From assembly GCA_963989245.1 (NCBI GenBank), contig OZ022346.1, forward strand, positions 3,191,462 through 3,255,461: DNA of 64,000 nt, in the 5' to 3' direction. Below the pieces are notes generated by a model. The model was not told where the DNA came from. It did not search any database and saw only the letters and a list, made by a program, of their open reading frames with translations. Each line of letters starts with the position of its first letter. Positions within the stretch are counted from its first letter, which is position 1. The translations under genes and the position numbers were made by a program. Below are positions 50,306 through 64,000 of the stretch, piece after piece. This stretch comes from Nansenia antarctica. Lineage: Eukaryota; Chordata; Actinopteri; Argentiniformes; Microstomatidae.

Positions 50306-51280
50306 TGTCACAGCTCCGCCCCCGGCTCATCAGCCATCTATCAGTGGCGCCAGGTGTAGCCGATTAAGACCGCGACTGGTTCCTACTTAAGCCCTGCTCC
50401 TGCTTCCAGATCGTAGCCACTTAATGGTTGGTTCATACGTTCGTTCCCTCAACTCTAGACGTTACCCTAGCCTAACCCTATTCTCCCTGTTCCCCGTTTA
50501 AGGATTCCCTGCCTGCCGACCTCCTGCCTGTCTGACTACCTGCCTGACCCCCTGCCTGTCTGAGTACCTGCCTACCTGCCTGACCCCCTGCCTGTTTGAG
50601 TACCTGCCTACCTGCCTGACCCCCCGCCTGTCTGAGTACCTGCTTACCTGCCTGACCCCCTGTCTGTCTGAGTACCTGCCTACCTGCCTGACCCCCTGCC
50701 TGTCTGAGTACCTGCCTACCTGCCTGACCCCCTGCCTGTCTGACTACCTGCCTACCTGCCTGACCCCCCGCCTGTCTGAGTACCTGCCTACCTGCCTGAC
50801 CCCCTGCCTGTCTGAGTACCTGCCTACCTGCCAGACCCCCTGCCTGTCTGAGTACCTGCCTACCTGCCTGACCCCCCGCCTGTCTGAGTACCTGCCTACC
50901 TGCCTGACCCCCCGCCTGTCTGAGTACCTGCCTACCTGCCAGACCCCCTGCCTGTCTGACTACCTGCCTACCTGCCTGACCCCCTGCCTGTCTGAGTACC
51001 TGCCTACCTGCCTGACCCCCTGCCTGTCTGAGTACCTGCCTGACCCCTGCCTGTCTGAGTACCTGCCTACCTGCTTAACCCCCCTGCCTGTCTGAGTACC
51101 TGCCTACCTGCCTGACCCCCCGCCTGTCTGAGTACCTGCCTACCTGCCTGACCTCCTACCCGCACTACCTACCTCCAGCCTGATTCCCCTAACACCCCAA
51201 CCCTATAATAAATCACTGTTATTATTATTACTACCTGTTCTCCGTTGTCTGCTTCTGGGTTCCGCCCTCTGGTCGTGACA
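50306..51280 (+). mobile_element. Solo LTR, 975 bp, copy 2
   Basis: Same TG...CA ends and the same GTTAT flanks (50301-50305, 51281-51285) as copy 1, so the insertion predates the duplication. It is 153 bp shorter than copy 1 through loss of 37-bp units (array about 50505-51165) and a 10-bp deletion near 50408. Confidence 0.88.
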
Positions 51281-51444
51281 GTTATACACACATTCATCTG
51301 CTTCTTCTCCTCCTCCTGGTGTTCCATCTCTCTAGAGCCAACACTATTATACTGTTTCCTGATACCTATATAAATATTTGTTTAAAAAAAGAAGTAATAA
51401 ATGGCTAAACTATATACTTAACATTTAGGTGTTGGTATGATACA

Positions 51445-51660
51445 TGTGGTTCACATTGTAAAAGGAATAAAAGAAACAATTGAATTGCAATCGATGTATT
51501 ATGTTTAATTAAAGACAAAAACAGACTTTTACATTTGGGTGTTCTTTTTCTACGTGGTTCACATTGTAAAAGGAATAAAAGAAACAATTGAATTGCAATC
51601 GATGTATTATGTTTAATTAAAGACAAAAACAGACTTTTACATTTGAGTGTTCTTTTTCTA
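51445..51660. repeat. 108-bp tandem duplication, copy 2
   Basis: Two units start at 51445 and 51553, equivalent to 17,565-17,780. A shorter (GT)n follows. Confidence 0.95.
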
Positions 51661-51662
51661 CG

Positions 51663-51696
<34 letters not shown>

Positions 51697-52149
51697 ACAT
51701 CCAATAATGCTTTGTCATGAAGAGTCCGGAGGGAGCAGAACGTGGAGACGCAGCTGAACGTGGAGATGTTTGCCAGTAGCTGAAGATCAGCTTGAATAAT
51801 CTAAGAGAGTTCAAGTTGAAACAACTCCTAAAGTTCTGAAATGTTCCTGAAATGTACTGCTCCTTTGATACTGTATTTCCCCTGTGTGGTTGCTTATGCA
51901 GTAATATGGTTTGTGGGTGGTTAATATCAGAATAAAACGTGCAGACTGCAGAATGAGTGTTTCTGGTTTATTTTATGAAGCTGTGTATTTTTACACTGTG
52001 TTGCCCAGTCAATAAACATGTTTCCTTATGACTTCTAACTTCTCTGGGCGTGCATTTCAACCCTTTCACACGCCGCATGCTAGCGTTTACGTTAGCCGTT
52101 TACGTTAGCCCAGTTTATAGCAAGGAGTCTGGCTTTAGATGGTAGACTC

Positions 52150-52410
52150 GCCAGCCAATGAGGGGGCAATGAGGGAGTGCTTCGCCAACCAATGAGGGAG
52201 TGCTTCGCCAACCAATCAGGTAGCGGTAAACTGTTGGAACACACAGTGCACAGCTGATTAATCAATTAAACCAATAGAGTGAGACAGGATGTTCATCCCA
52301 GTTGCCTTTCAGGAAGTAGGGAGATCGTGCACCTCGTGTCTTCAGATTACAGCCTGCTGAAGAAGCAACATCATCTCTGCTGTTGTATTCCGTCCTTCTG
52401 TATAAAACAG
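52150..52410 (+). promoter_or_regulatory. rcor2: CCAAT-box cluster and possible 5' UTR exon of rcor2, copy 2
   Basis: The same four CCAAT boxes, 23-bp tandem unit and donor (AAAACAG|GTATGT, exon end 52410) as in copy 1. The CCAAT spacing is unchanged between copies. Confidence 0.4.
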
Positions 52411-52589
52411 GTATGTAAGGTCACCAAGCATGAAACCTTTTTAGGAACCATATGTGTATACATTATATAAATTGTAGTTGATACAGTTATAGGTATTAAT
52501 ATCCAGTAAAATGTGTATTCTGTCGAACTTTACAAGTTCGTTAGCATTGAAGCGTCATGTCACCCACGGCATGCTTGATGTGCATTGAG

Positions 52590-53786
52590 AGAGAGAATGG
52601 TGAATCCAGCAGTGGAGGAAGATTGATTGAGATTATTTATTAAGGTAAGCCCCTTGAGAAGAATCTTGGTTAAAGGCCTGTGAAATATGTAGGGGGTCAG
52701 AAATTATATCATCGTTAATTTTTATTTGAGATATGAGGCCTTTGTTAGTTTTATTGAGAGCTCGGTTCAACTGTTTCCAAAATTGTCGAGGGTTATTAAA
52801 GTCTTGAGGAAGACTATCACGGAAGTAACTGGATTTTGCGTTACGTGTTTTAGTTTTGCAAGAGTTCCTCAAACCTTTATACATATCCCAGTCAGCAGGA
52901 TCATTTGACAAACGATGTTTGGCCCAGGCTTTATCTCTCTGTTTAAAAAGATTGAATAGTTCAGTACTGATCCAGGGTAGATGCTGCCTTTAACCCTAAA
53001 TGTCTTTAGAGGTGCATGTTTATCAATAACTATTTTAAATTCTAAACATAAGAAACTCCATGCATCCTCCGGAAAGGGTATCAATTGGAATCTATCCCAG
53101 TTAATTGCAGTTATATCGTTAATAAATGAATCAACATTCATTTTTTTATATTGCCTCAAATTAATATATTTAGGTGGGGAGGAAGGTATTCTAATTTTCC
53201 AAACACAAAATATAACACAATGATCACTAAAACAATCAGACAAAACACCAGATGCGGTTATTCTCTCAGGATTGGTGACCAGAATCCAATCTATTAAAGA
53301 TGAGGATCCATGGTGATGGTGCACACGAGTTGGCTCACTGATCAACTGAGATAAATTAACACTGGAAAATAATGTTCTCTCATCAATAGAAGACTTATCA
53401 AGCCAATTTATATTAAAGTCTCCCAGAATGATCAGTTCATTATGCTTCTTTAAGGAGTTTCTTGTAGATAAGATGCAGTTAGCTGAATCTGATAGAACTG
53501 GAGGTGGTCTATAAATGGTCCCAATTGTTAAATGTTTATTATCATGAAACATGATGTTGATGAAAAGGCTTTCAAAATGAATTGGGTCAACAGTAGGAGT
53601 GGTACACTCTGAGGTAAATTTATCAGAAACATAAGTTGCCACCCCACCTCCTCTCGAAGGTCTATCAGATCTGTAAATAATATAGTTATCAATTTTAATT
53701 TCATCATTAGTAATATTATTATGCAACCAGGTTTCAGATAAAGAAATAACATGGGGTTTATAAAGAGCCACCCATGCTGAAGACAC
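52590..53786 (-). mobile_element. LINE endonuclease fragment, antisense, copy 2
   Basis: The minus-strand frame 53786-52869 is longer than in copy 1 and retains SDCFSDHCVIF, the Ser-Asp-His motif of APE endonucleases, together with LSETWL and LGDFNINW. The 13 bp missing from copy 1 are at 53234-53246. The frame shifts near 52,980; the linker (DPADWDMYKGLRN) continues in another frame to 52633. No RT domain follows. Confidence 0.87.
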
Positions 53787-54462
53787 AGAACATCTTGAAA
53801 TGTCTTAAGAATTGTTTACATAGTATGGGCCCGTGTCCGTGGGACTGGAGATGCTGGTGGATGTCCTGAAGTGACCGTCTGGTCCTTAGACTCGCAGCTC
53901 CGGCAGACAGAAAAACAAAACAAGAACACCTCTTGGCAGTTTTTTCGTCGGAAATTAACGGAACTTGGTGTCCAGAAGATTTGTGTGTTATTGCATAATG
54001 TGTTTAATGTTTTTTTTGTGTTGGTCTCGTTTTCACTCCTGATTGTTGAGCATGTCAGTACTAGCTAAAGAGGATGGTCTGTTCAGGTGTGTGTACCAAG
54101 GCCTAGTTGTTTTGGTGTGTGCTATCCGTGTAGATATTTATATATATTTTGACCTTGCTCCCGGGAGGTGTGTTGTGCGTGTGTGTGTGTTTGTGTGTCA
54201 CACATGCCTTTGGTGATGTATTGTGTGTGTTACAGTGATGTTCTTGATGATTGATTGATTGATTGATTGAGTGAGTGAACACAGAGAGAGTGAGTGTGTG
54301 TGTGTGTGTGTGTGTTGTAGGCCTACTGTAGGTGTGTGTTGATGAAGTATACTGTAGGTGTGTGTGTGTGTGTGTGTGTTGAATTGATGCACATTATTGT
54401 ATGTCTGCCTCTGTCTTTCTGTCATATGTTTTACGTGTGTGTGTGTGTGTGTGTGTCCAGCC

Positions 54463-57835
<3,373 letters not shown>

Positions 57836-58100
57836 GTGAGAGGGAGGGAGGGAGGGAGAAAGAAAGGGTTATAGAGGGAGGGATGGAGAGGAAAGGAGAG
57901 AGAGCGAGGGAGGGAGGGAGGGAGGGAGGGAGGGAGGGAAGGAGAGAGAGCGAGGGAGGGAGGGAGGGAGGGAAGGAGAGGGAGGGAGGGAGTGTCCCCC
58001 CTGAGTGGGAATCTGTATCAGAGCAGAGCCATCCAATTACACCCAAACCCCAATGTGTTATAATGTGTTTATAATGTGTTATAATGTGTTTATAATGCAG
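57836..58100. repeat. (GGGA)n purine tract, copy 2
   Basis: Equivalent to 24,292-24,553; GGGA/GGGAGAGA units follow the exon 5 donor directly. Confidence 0.9.
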
Positions 58101-59241
58101 GGCTTAAAGTACTCCGGCACAGTGCCGGATTTCCGGCGCGGGAGAATAAAAAAATAAAAATAAAACTGCAATTGTGGCATTGCGCCGACGTGGTGGCGGG
58201 GGCGCTGTTTCACAAATAACTTAGCTTTTGTGTTTGCTAGCGAAACAGCTGATTGTTGATGTTGACTGCTCAAGGAGAATACATATTTGAAAGTACAGAA
58301 TGCCTGAGAGCCTTATATTGCATTATATTACATTATATTTTGAATGGCCATCTGGTGCCTGAATATTGTTTTTTCCTTTACATATATAATGACATTTCCA
58401 CCATAAATTGATGGCGAAAGGGCACAACTTGGTGCATATCAATTCACCAGAATGCAAGAAATTAAGTGTTTGATGCTCGTTTAAGGACCCCCAGACAGCC
58501 CTGCTTCATGGGTCCCCCCCGATGTCAAACACCACTGGTACCACCTCCGCCTCATTTTGAGCCAGGAAAAACCCTGAGTAGTGACGGGAAGCCTTATGGA
58601 ACGTGGTGCCAAGAAGGAGAATATAAGTGATAGTGGCTTAATAAGTAATCAGTTTGTTCTTTTAAAGACATGTATATATGTTATTCTGTATTGTTATAGT
58701 GATAGTGGCTTAATAAGTGATGCAATCAGTTTTGCCTTTTAAAGACATCTATTTATTTTTTTGTTTTTATTAAGTATAAAACAGTATTATGAATGAATGA
58801 ATGAATGGTCTTTATTGTCATTACAGTTTTTCCCAATTGCTAAAACACAAAAGCCAATTCTCTAAACCAAATGTGACTGCTCCTGGTGTTTCTGGACACC
58901 TCTCGGAAAAGAGAAAGACGTCAAATTCGTCTTCAGAGTATTTCTTACATAAAACTCAGATTTTCGTTTTTTTAGCTAACATTCAACTCGAAGATGTGAA
59001 GTACCCACTCGTTATTTTTCCGAACAGTTTTACGTTCATTAAATAAGTGTAATCTAGCAACAAAATATGCTTGTTTGTCATGCTTCTAGTTCAAAATAAC
59101 ACGAGCATCACACTTGGGTGTGATTGGCTGTTGAGCTCTCGGGGGAGGGACAAAGGAAGCCGTGTTTGTTTTGAGAATGTTTTCTGCTTAGAATGAACAC
59201 TGCTTAGAATGAACACGGTTTAGCTCATCAATTGTTCAGTA

Positions 59242-60666
59242 ATGACTGAAGGCACAAAGAAAGTCCCCAAGAAATGAAACTTTACTAGGACAACATACGG
59301 ATTTCACGGGATCAACATACCACACATGTAAGTAGCCTTACAGTCCTTTGTTTGTTTGTGTTGGGCTAGCCGCGTTAGCGTTAGCATTAGCTAGTACGTT
59401 CTGTGTCGTCGTATTGCCTTTTAAAGACTTTCTAAAACAATCACATAGTTAGTAGCACATTATGCTGTTCTTATAAGTTGTGTTGTTGCTACTGTGTACA
59501 GTTAGTTAACTGTTTGTCTTGTGTTACTTGGGTTGGGCTAGCCGTGTTAGCTTACTAGCATTAGCTAGTACGTTCTGTGGTATTGCGTAAGACTTTCTAA
59601 AACAATCGCATAGCACATGTTCTTATAAGTTGTGTTGTTGATACCGTGTACAGCTAGCTAACTGTGTTTATGCTGTTCTGCTGTGTTGATACATCTAGCT
59701 AACTAACTGTTTGATTTTTTTCTGTTTAGGATCAGCAACACGCTCCTCAATTCCATTTGCCAATCCTACAAGGAAAATGGGCTAGTACCACGCGTGAGGA
59801 AGAAGTGTCCACGAACAAACAAAAACTTTCTCCAGAAAAGGACTGCAATAGGGTCAAAAAGTTAATCCGAAACTACGCAGAAGATCACGCCATTGTTCTA
59901 CCGGGCCGTCATCCTGGGCACCGAAACTACAGTGCAAAGCTACTCCCATCTAATGTCTGCAAAGCCACAGTCTACCGTCTCTACAGTGATGCTCTGCAAA
60001 AACGTGGTATGTAAACATTGTAAACTCGTGTTCAGTAGAATTGTAATGTGATCTATTATCTTTCTTTAAAGAACCTTTCAGCTCTAAAAGAGGAGATCAG
60101 GGAAGTCTTGCTTACCAGACTGTAGCTGTAATACTGTAATACCTTACCACCAAGGTGTAGACAGACACACAGACACACAGAGACACACAGGGATGTAGAC
60201 AGTAACACACACACACACACAGACACACACAGGGATGTAGACAGTAACACACACACACAGACACACACAGGGATGTAGACAGTAACACACACACAGACAC
60301 ACAGACTTACAGACACACAGCTCTGTGTCCCCGTCCCACGCAACAAAGCCCCACAGAGTCCTCCTGTGTCAATCTCCCTGCAGTGTCCAAATCTATAGGA
60401 TGATTTATAGGATGATTTATTTGTGTGGGCCATGACTTACAAGACATGTCACGAAAAGAGCTTCAAGTAAAAACAACTAGTCGAAATGGGAGGGAGAGAG
60501 AGGGATAGAGAGGGAGAGAGATAGGGATAGAGAGAGGGGAGAGAGAGATAGAGAATATACACACATGCAGAGACACACACACACACACACTGTGATTTAT
60601 ATCTTCTGCTGTCTAGCATCCATAGGGAGGGGCACTAGTCTGGACATACACACATGCAGAGACATA

Positions 60667-60708
<42 letters not shown>

Positions 60709-62298
60709 ATGTGTGTGTAAGGCCACTAGAAGTCATGTTTAGTGTGTGTAAGGCTACTAGAAGTCATGTTTCGTGTGTGTAAGGCTACTACTGTATGTTG
60801 TGTGGGTAAATATGTACAGCTGTCATACTCATAACATAATTTCTTTCTTTGCAGAGCAACGTGTTGTTAGTGTGAACAGCTTCCGAAGGCTGTGGAAGAC
60901 CTTGGTCCCTCACATAACAAGCACGAAACCCCGGACAGATCTGTGCTGGGAGTGCCAGCGGAACAACTACCAAGTGTTCCGAAGTGCCAATCTGCCGGAT
61001 GTGGCTGAATCAGCCAAGCTGAAGAAGCAGGAGCAGCACCTAGACCGTGTTGCAAAGGAGCGTTCTCTGTACCAGCGCATGAATGCTGCCTGTGCGGAGG
61101 TCTGCAAGGAATCGCAGCTCTCTCTTGGCCCCTCCACACCAGCAAGCCGAGAAATCACGATGCACTACAGTTTTGACTTTGCACAACAGGTGAGAATTAG
61201 TTCATCCTATGACTGTTGATTGTATTTGGTTTACACAAACACAATTCTCTGTGATGTTGGTTTTCACTGCATCTAATCTTTTTCTTCTCTTCCTCTTTTG
61301 TCTCTCTTTCTCAGGTCCACTACCCCTCTGACCCTCATCAACCAGGGCCCATGTACTTTCTGACTCCACGCAAGTGCGGCATCTTTGGTGTCTCCTGCGA
61401 AGGGATGCCTAAGCAGATGAACTACCTCATCGATGAAGGGATGTCATCGAGTAAGGGCAGCAACGCAGTCATCAATTACCTGCATCATTTCTTCGAGAAG
61501 TATGGAGTTGGAGAAACATACGTGGACCTGAACTGTGACAACTGCAGTGGCCAAAACAAGAACAACTTCATGCTGTGGTACTGTGCGTGGCGGACCATGC
61601 ATGGCCTTCACAAGACACTGGCCCTCCACTTCCTGATTGCAGGCCACACCAAGTTTGGCCCCGACTGGTGCTTTGGCCTTGTCAAGCAGTGCTTCAGGAA
61701 GACCAGAGTGGACACTTTGGCTGACATTGCTAAAGTCGTGACGGACAGCTCTCCGGTGAAACAGGTCAACATCCCCCAGCTTGTAGGCCTGGAGAATGGC
61801 ACCGTGCTTGTTCAATGCTACGACTGGCAAAAGCATCTTGGTGGCTACTTCCGAAAGCTCCCACACATTAAGAGTTACCAACACTTCAGGTAATTCATTG
61901 TCATGTATTACCTATTTCATTTTATGAACATGGTATGGCGGTAATATTATTTCATTTATTATTATATTATATTTAATTGATATTATATTTAATTTAATGT
62001 ATTGTCTTCTGTCTGTTGCAGCTTTGATGCTCAGAAACCTGGCGTGGTTATGGCCAGGGAATACAACGACGCACAACCAGTCGAGTTTCAGCTACTGAAA
62101 CACATTGATGTCAAGCCCCCCAGAGGTGATCTTCCTGTGCAAGCCCCACCCGGACTTGACGTGGACAGACAGAAGTATCTCTTTGACAAGATCAGAGAAT
62201 TCTGTTCTGATGAGGCAAAAGACACCACATGCCCGTGCCCACCGGACTCCACAGCGCCTCAGAAAAAGGCACCTCGGAACAAGACTGTCCGTTTGTAG
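59242..62298 (+). pseudogene. DUF7869-like transposon-associated gene, copy 2
   Basis: Exons 59242-59327, 59730-60006, 60855-61189, 61315-61889 and 62022-62298. It shares the exon 1 TGA (59275-59277) with copy 1. Exon 2 lacks one A in CTCCAGAAAAGG (copy 1 AAAAAGG), shifting the frame before YAEDHAIVLPGRHPGH. In exchange the last exon keeps the 8 bp that copy 1 lost and ends APRNKTVRL at TAG 62296-62298, probably the native C-terminus. The core LNCDNCSGQNKNNFM and FLIAGHTKFGPDW are intact. Confidence 0.75.
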
Positions 62299-62349
62299 TG
62301 GCAGGAGAAACACGCTGGAGGAATGCAGGAATTGCACACTACCTGACTA

Positions 62350-62955
62350 CTTGAGAAATTAAGATTCATTACAGGCTGTAAACCCCTTATACATCACTGT
62401 GTGCTATACTCCCTGGTTAACTGGTCATCTCTCTCTATCCGCCGAACCCTTCACTGGTATACTTTCATTTACAAATCCATCCTTGGTCTGCTCCCCTCCT
62501 ACCTTTCTAACCACTTGTCACGCAAGCAATCTGTCTACGGCCTTCGCACACAGGACATCATCACATACTCCATCCCCTTGGTCCGGACCATGAAAGGCAA
62601 AAGGGCGTTCTCATTTGCAGCCCCTTCCTCTTGGAATTCATTACAGCAGAGTCTGAAACTGTCTCAGCTGATCCCTCTCTCCAGTTTCAAGCTCTTCAAG
62701 CTGAGAGGCATACAGTGCGAGTCCATGATCTGTTCTTGCTATTAAGTTGACCCTCCCTTTTGCCCATTACTGACCCCTCCCTGTCCCTAGATCTTTAACT
62801 GCCTAGTTTTAGGTTTTTGTAGTTTTAGCTTAGTTTTAGATTATCTTAGACTGTTTTAGACTAGTTTTTGTTTTAGACTGTGTAGTTTTTGTTTAGTTTT
62901 AGCTCAATGTGTTTCTTACCTGTATAAATAAAGGTTAAAAAAAAAAGAAAAAAAT
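62350..62955 (+). mobile_element. 5'-truncated LINE with poly(A), copy 2
   Basis: Same insertion as 28,825-29,430, ending in AATAAAGG and an A-run interrupted by one G. Present in both copies at the same position. Confidence 0.85.
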
Positions 62956-63943
62956 ACCTGAACACTTTCATTTTCATCTTGTTGAACTTTGCACAGCATG
63001 TTACTGTTTACACTTTATTACTTGCATGTGACACTTTATACACTTTGTTACACTTTATTACTTACTTTACTTATTTACTTGTGATTATTGTGATGGTATT
63101 GTTGTGATTATGTGATTATGTTGCTGTAAAGCTAATGTTGAAGAACCACAGCCAAATATTTGTACTATTGTGTACTGTAAAATAAATTCTGATTCTGATT
63201 CAAGACTTTTTTGTTTCATTAAAAGAATAATAGTTACAACCATAAAGCCTCCATAATGATAAGCTGGCTAATTAGCTTAGGTAATACCTTGCTAGGTAAT
63301 AATGTTAGCTATCTGACCCAGTGACTTACCACTGACAGATAGTGACAGCTGACAGCTAGAGGGGGAGTGGTTGGGGGTGGGGTTAACCAGACATTGTTAC
63401 CGCCCATTGCCTGGCTGTGAAGGTGAGGAAAAAACAACATCTTTGAAAGGGATTTTCTCTGCTTAGTGATTTCAGGTGTAGCAACTTTCAAATACTCATG
63501 TCGTCTTCAACGACAATTTGTTTCCAATTTCAATGTATGATGCATCATTTGAAAGCTTACAATCTGTAGTTTAAGCACATGTAAAAAAAAAGAAAAATGA
63601 TTTCGCCTACAGGTAGCCCTTTTCATTGGGCTGTGTCACAAATGACCAGTTCTCTAAACACATTTAATAAAACTAGCTCCCATTTGCCAAAACCATAAAC
63701 ACATTTCACACGAAGACACAATTCACAAAACACAATCCTCCTTTTCTCATAAATCTAAACACATTTTGTCTTGCTAAAACACAAGTTGCAAAAAACTGCT
63801 CAAAATGTCAAATTCTCAAATTTAAGCTCATGTGATGCAAAATGCTTGCCACAGTCAGCAACATTTTAACACAATGAACACACCTGGCTTCATTCATTAA
63901 ACATAACGACTCAAAATGTAAGACACTTGTTGCAAATGATTGT

Positions 63944-63978
<35 letters not shown>

Positions 63979-64000
63979 TATAGTTCCATAAAAATAAAAA

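Larger units (their letters stand above)
58824..64000 (+). mobile_element. Inverted-repeat-bounded DUF7869-like unit, copy 2, cut by window end
   Basis: The left end CAGTTTTTCCCAATTGC at 58824 is preceded by the same LINE tail and TA as in copy 1. The right end lies beyond 64,000. Both genes inside (DUF7869-like and the truncated LINE) are present. Confidence 0.7.

Overview
The window reads as a repeat-rich stretch of a ray-finned (teleost) fish nuclear genome. The evidence is spliced genes with GT-AG introns, long CA/GT, CT and GACA microsatellites, fish-type LINE tails, a tRNA-derived SINE, hAT, piggyBac-like and MULE-type DNA transposon remnants, and one recognisable vertebrate host gene, rcor2 (REST/CoREST corepressor 2). 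There is no bacterial or organellar signature and no CRISPR. I cannot name the species.

Layout. 1-2372 is a purine-rich minisatellite. 2.4-11.1 kb is interspersed-repeat debris: SINEs, LINE 3' ends, a 266-bp hAT MITE and minisatellites, with no host gene. 11.27-15.2 kb holds a multi-exon MULE-type transposase gene with a SWIM zinc finger. 16.27-17.40 kb is a solo LTR that contains its own 37-bp minisatellite. 18.3-18.56 kb is a CCAAT-box cluster that may be the rcor2 promoter, followed by an antisense LINE endonuclease fragment. 20.6-24.3 kb carries five coding exons of rcor2 (N-terminus, ELM2, SANT1). 25.28-31.02 kb is an inverted-repeat-bounded unit inserted in a LINE tail; it carries a five-exon gene of the DUF7869-like 'DNCSGQNKN' family. 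32.4-32.8 kb is an unrecognised basic protein. 33.9-37.2 kb is a ZNF862-like hAT transposase gene without its C-terminal part. 38-39.9 kb is a nest of MITEs.

The dominant feature is a large direct duplication. 12,095-30,470 is repeated at 40,144-64,000 at very high identity, with the same gene order (MULE, solo LTR, LINE, rcor2 5' half, DUF7869-like gene). The second copy has a 230-bp inversion at its left edge, a 933-bp insertion, and a 5,161-bp TTAA-flanked piggyBac-like insertion for which copy 1 preserves the empty site. Microsatellites and minisatellites differ in length between copies, and each transposon gene carries different lesions in each copy. It is either a recent segmental duplication or two haplotypes of one locus placed in tandem by the assembler. 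Only the first ~202 codons of rcor2 are visible in either copy; the SANT2 half is not seen between the copies, and for copy 2 it would lie beyond 64,000.

Functionally the only likely host gene is rcor2. Almost everything else is mobile DNA that built up in its introns and flanks. Exon coordinates are my own splice-site readings and have not been checked against transcripts or databases.
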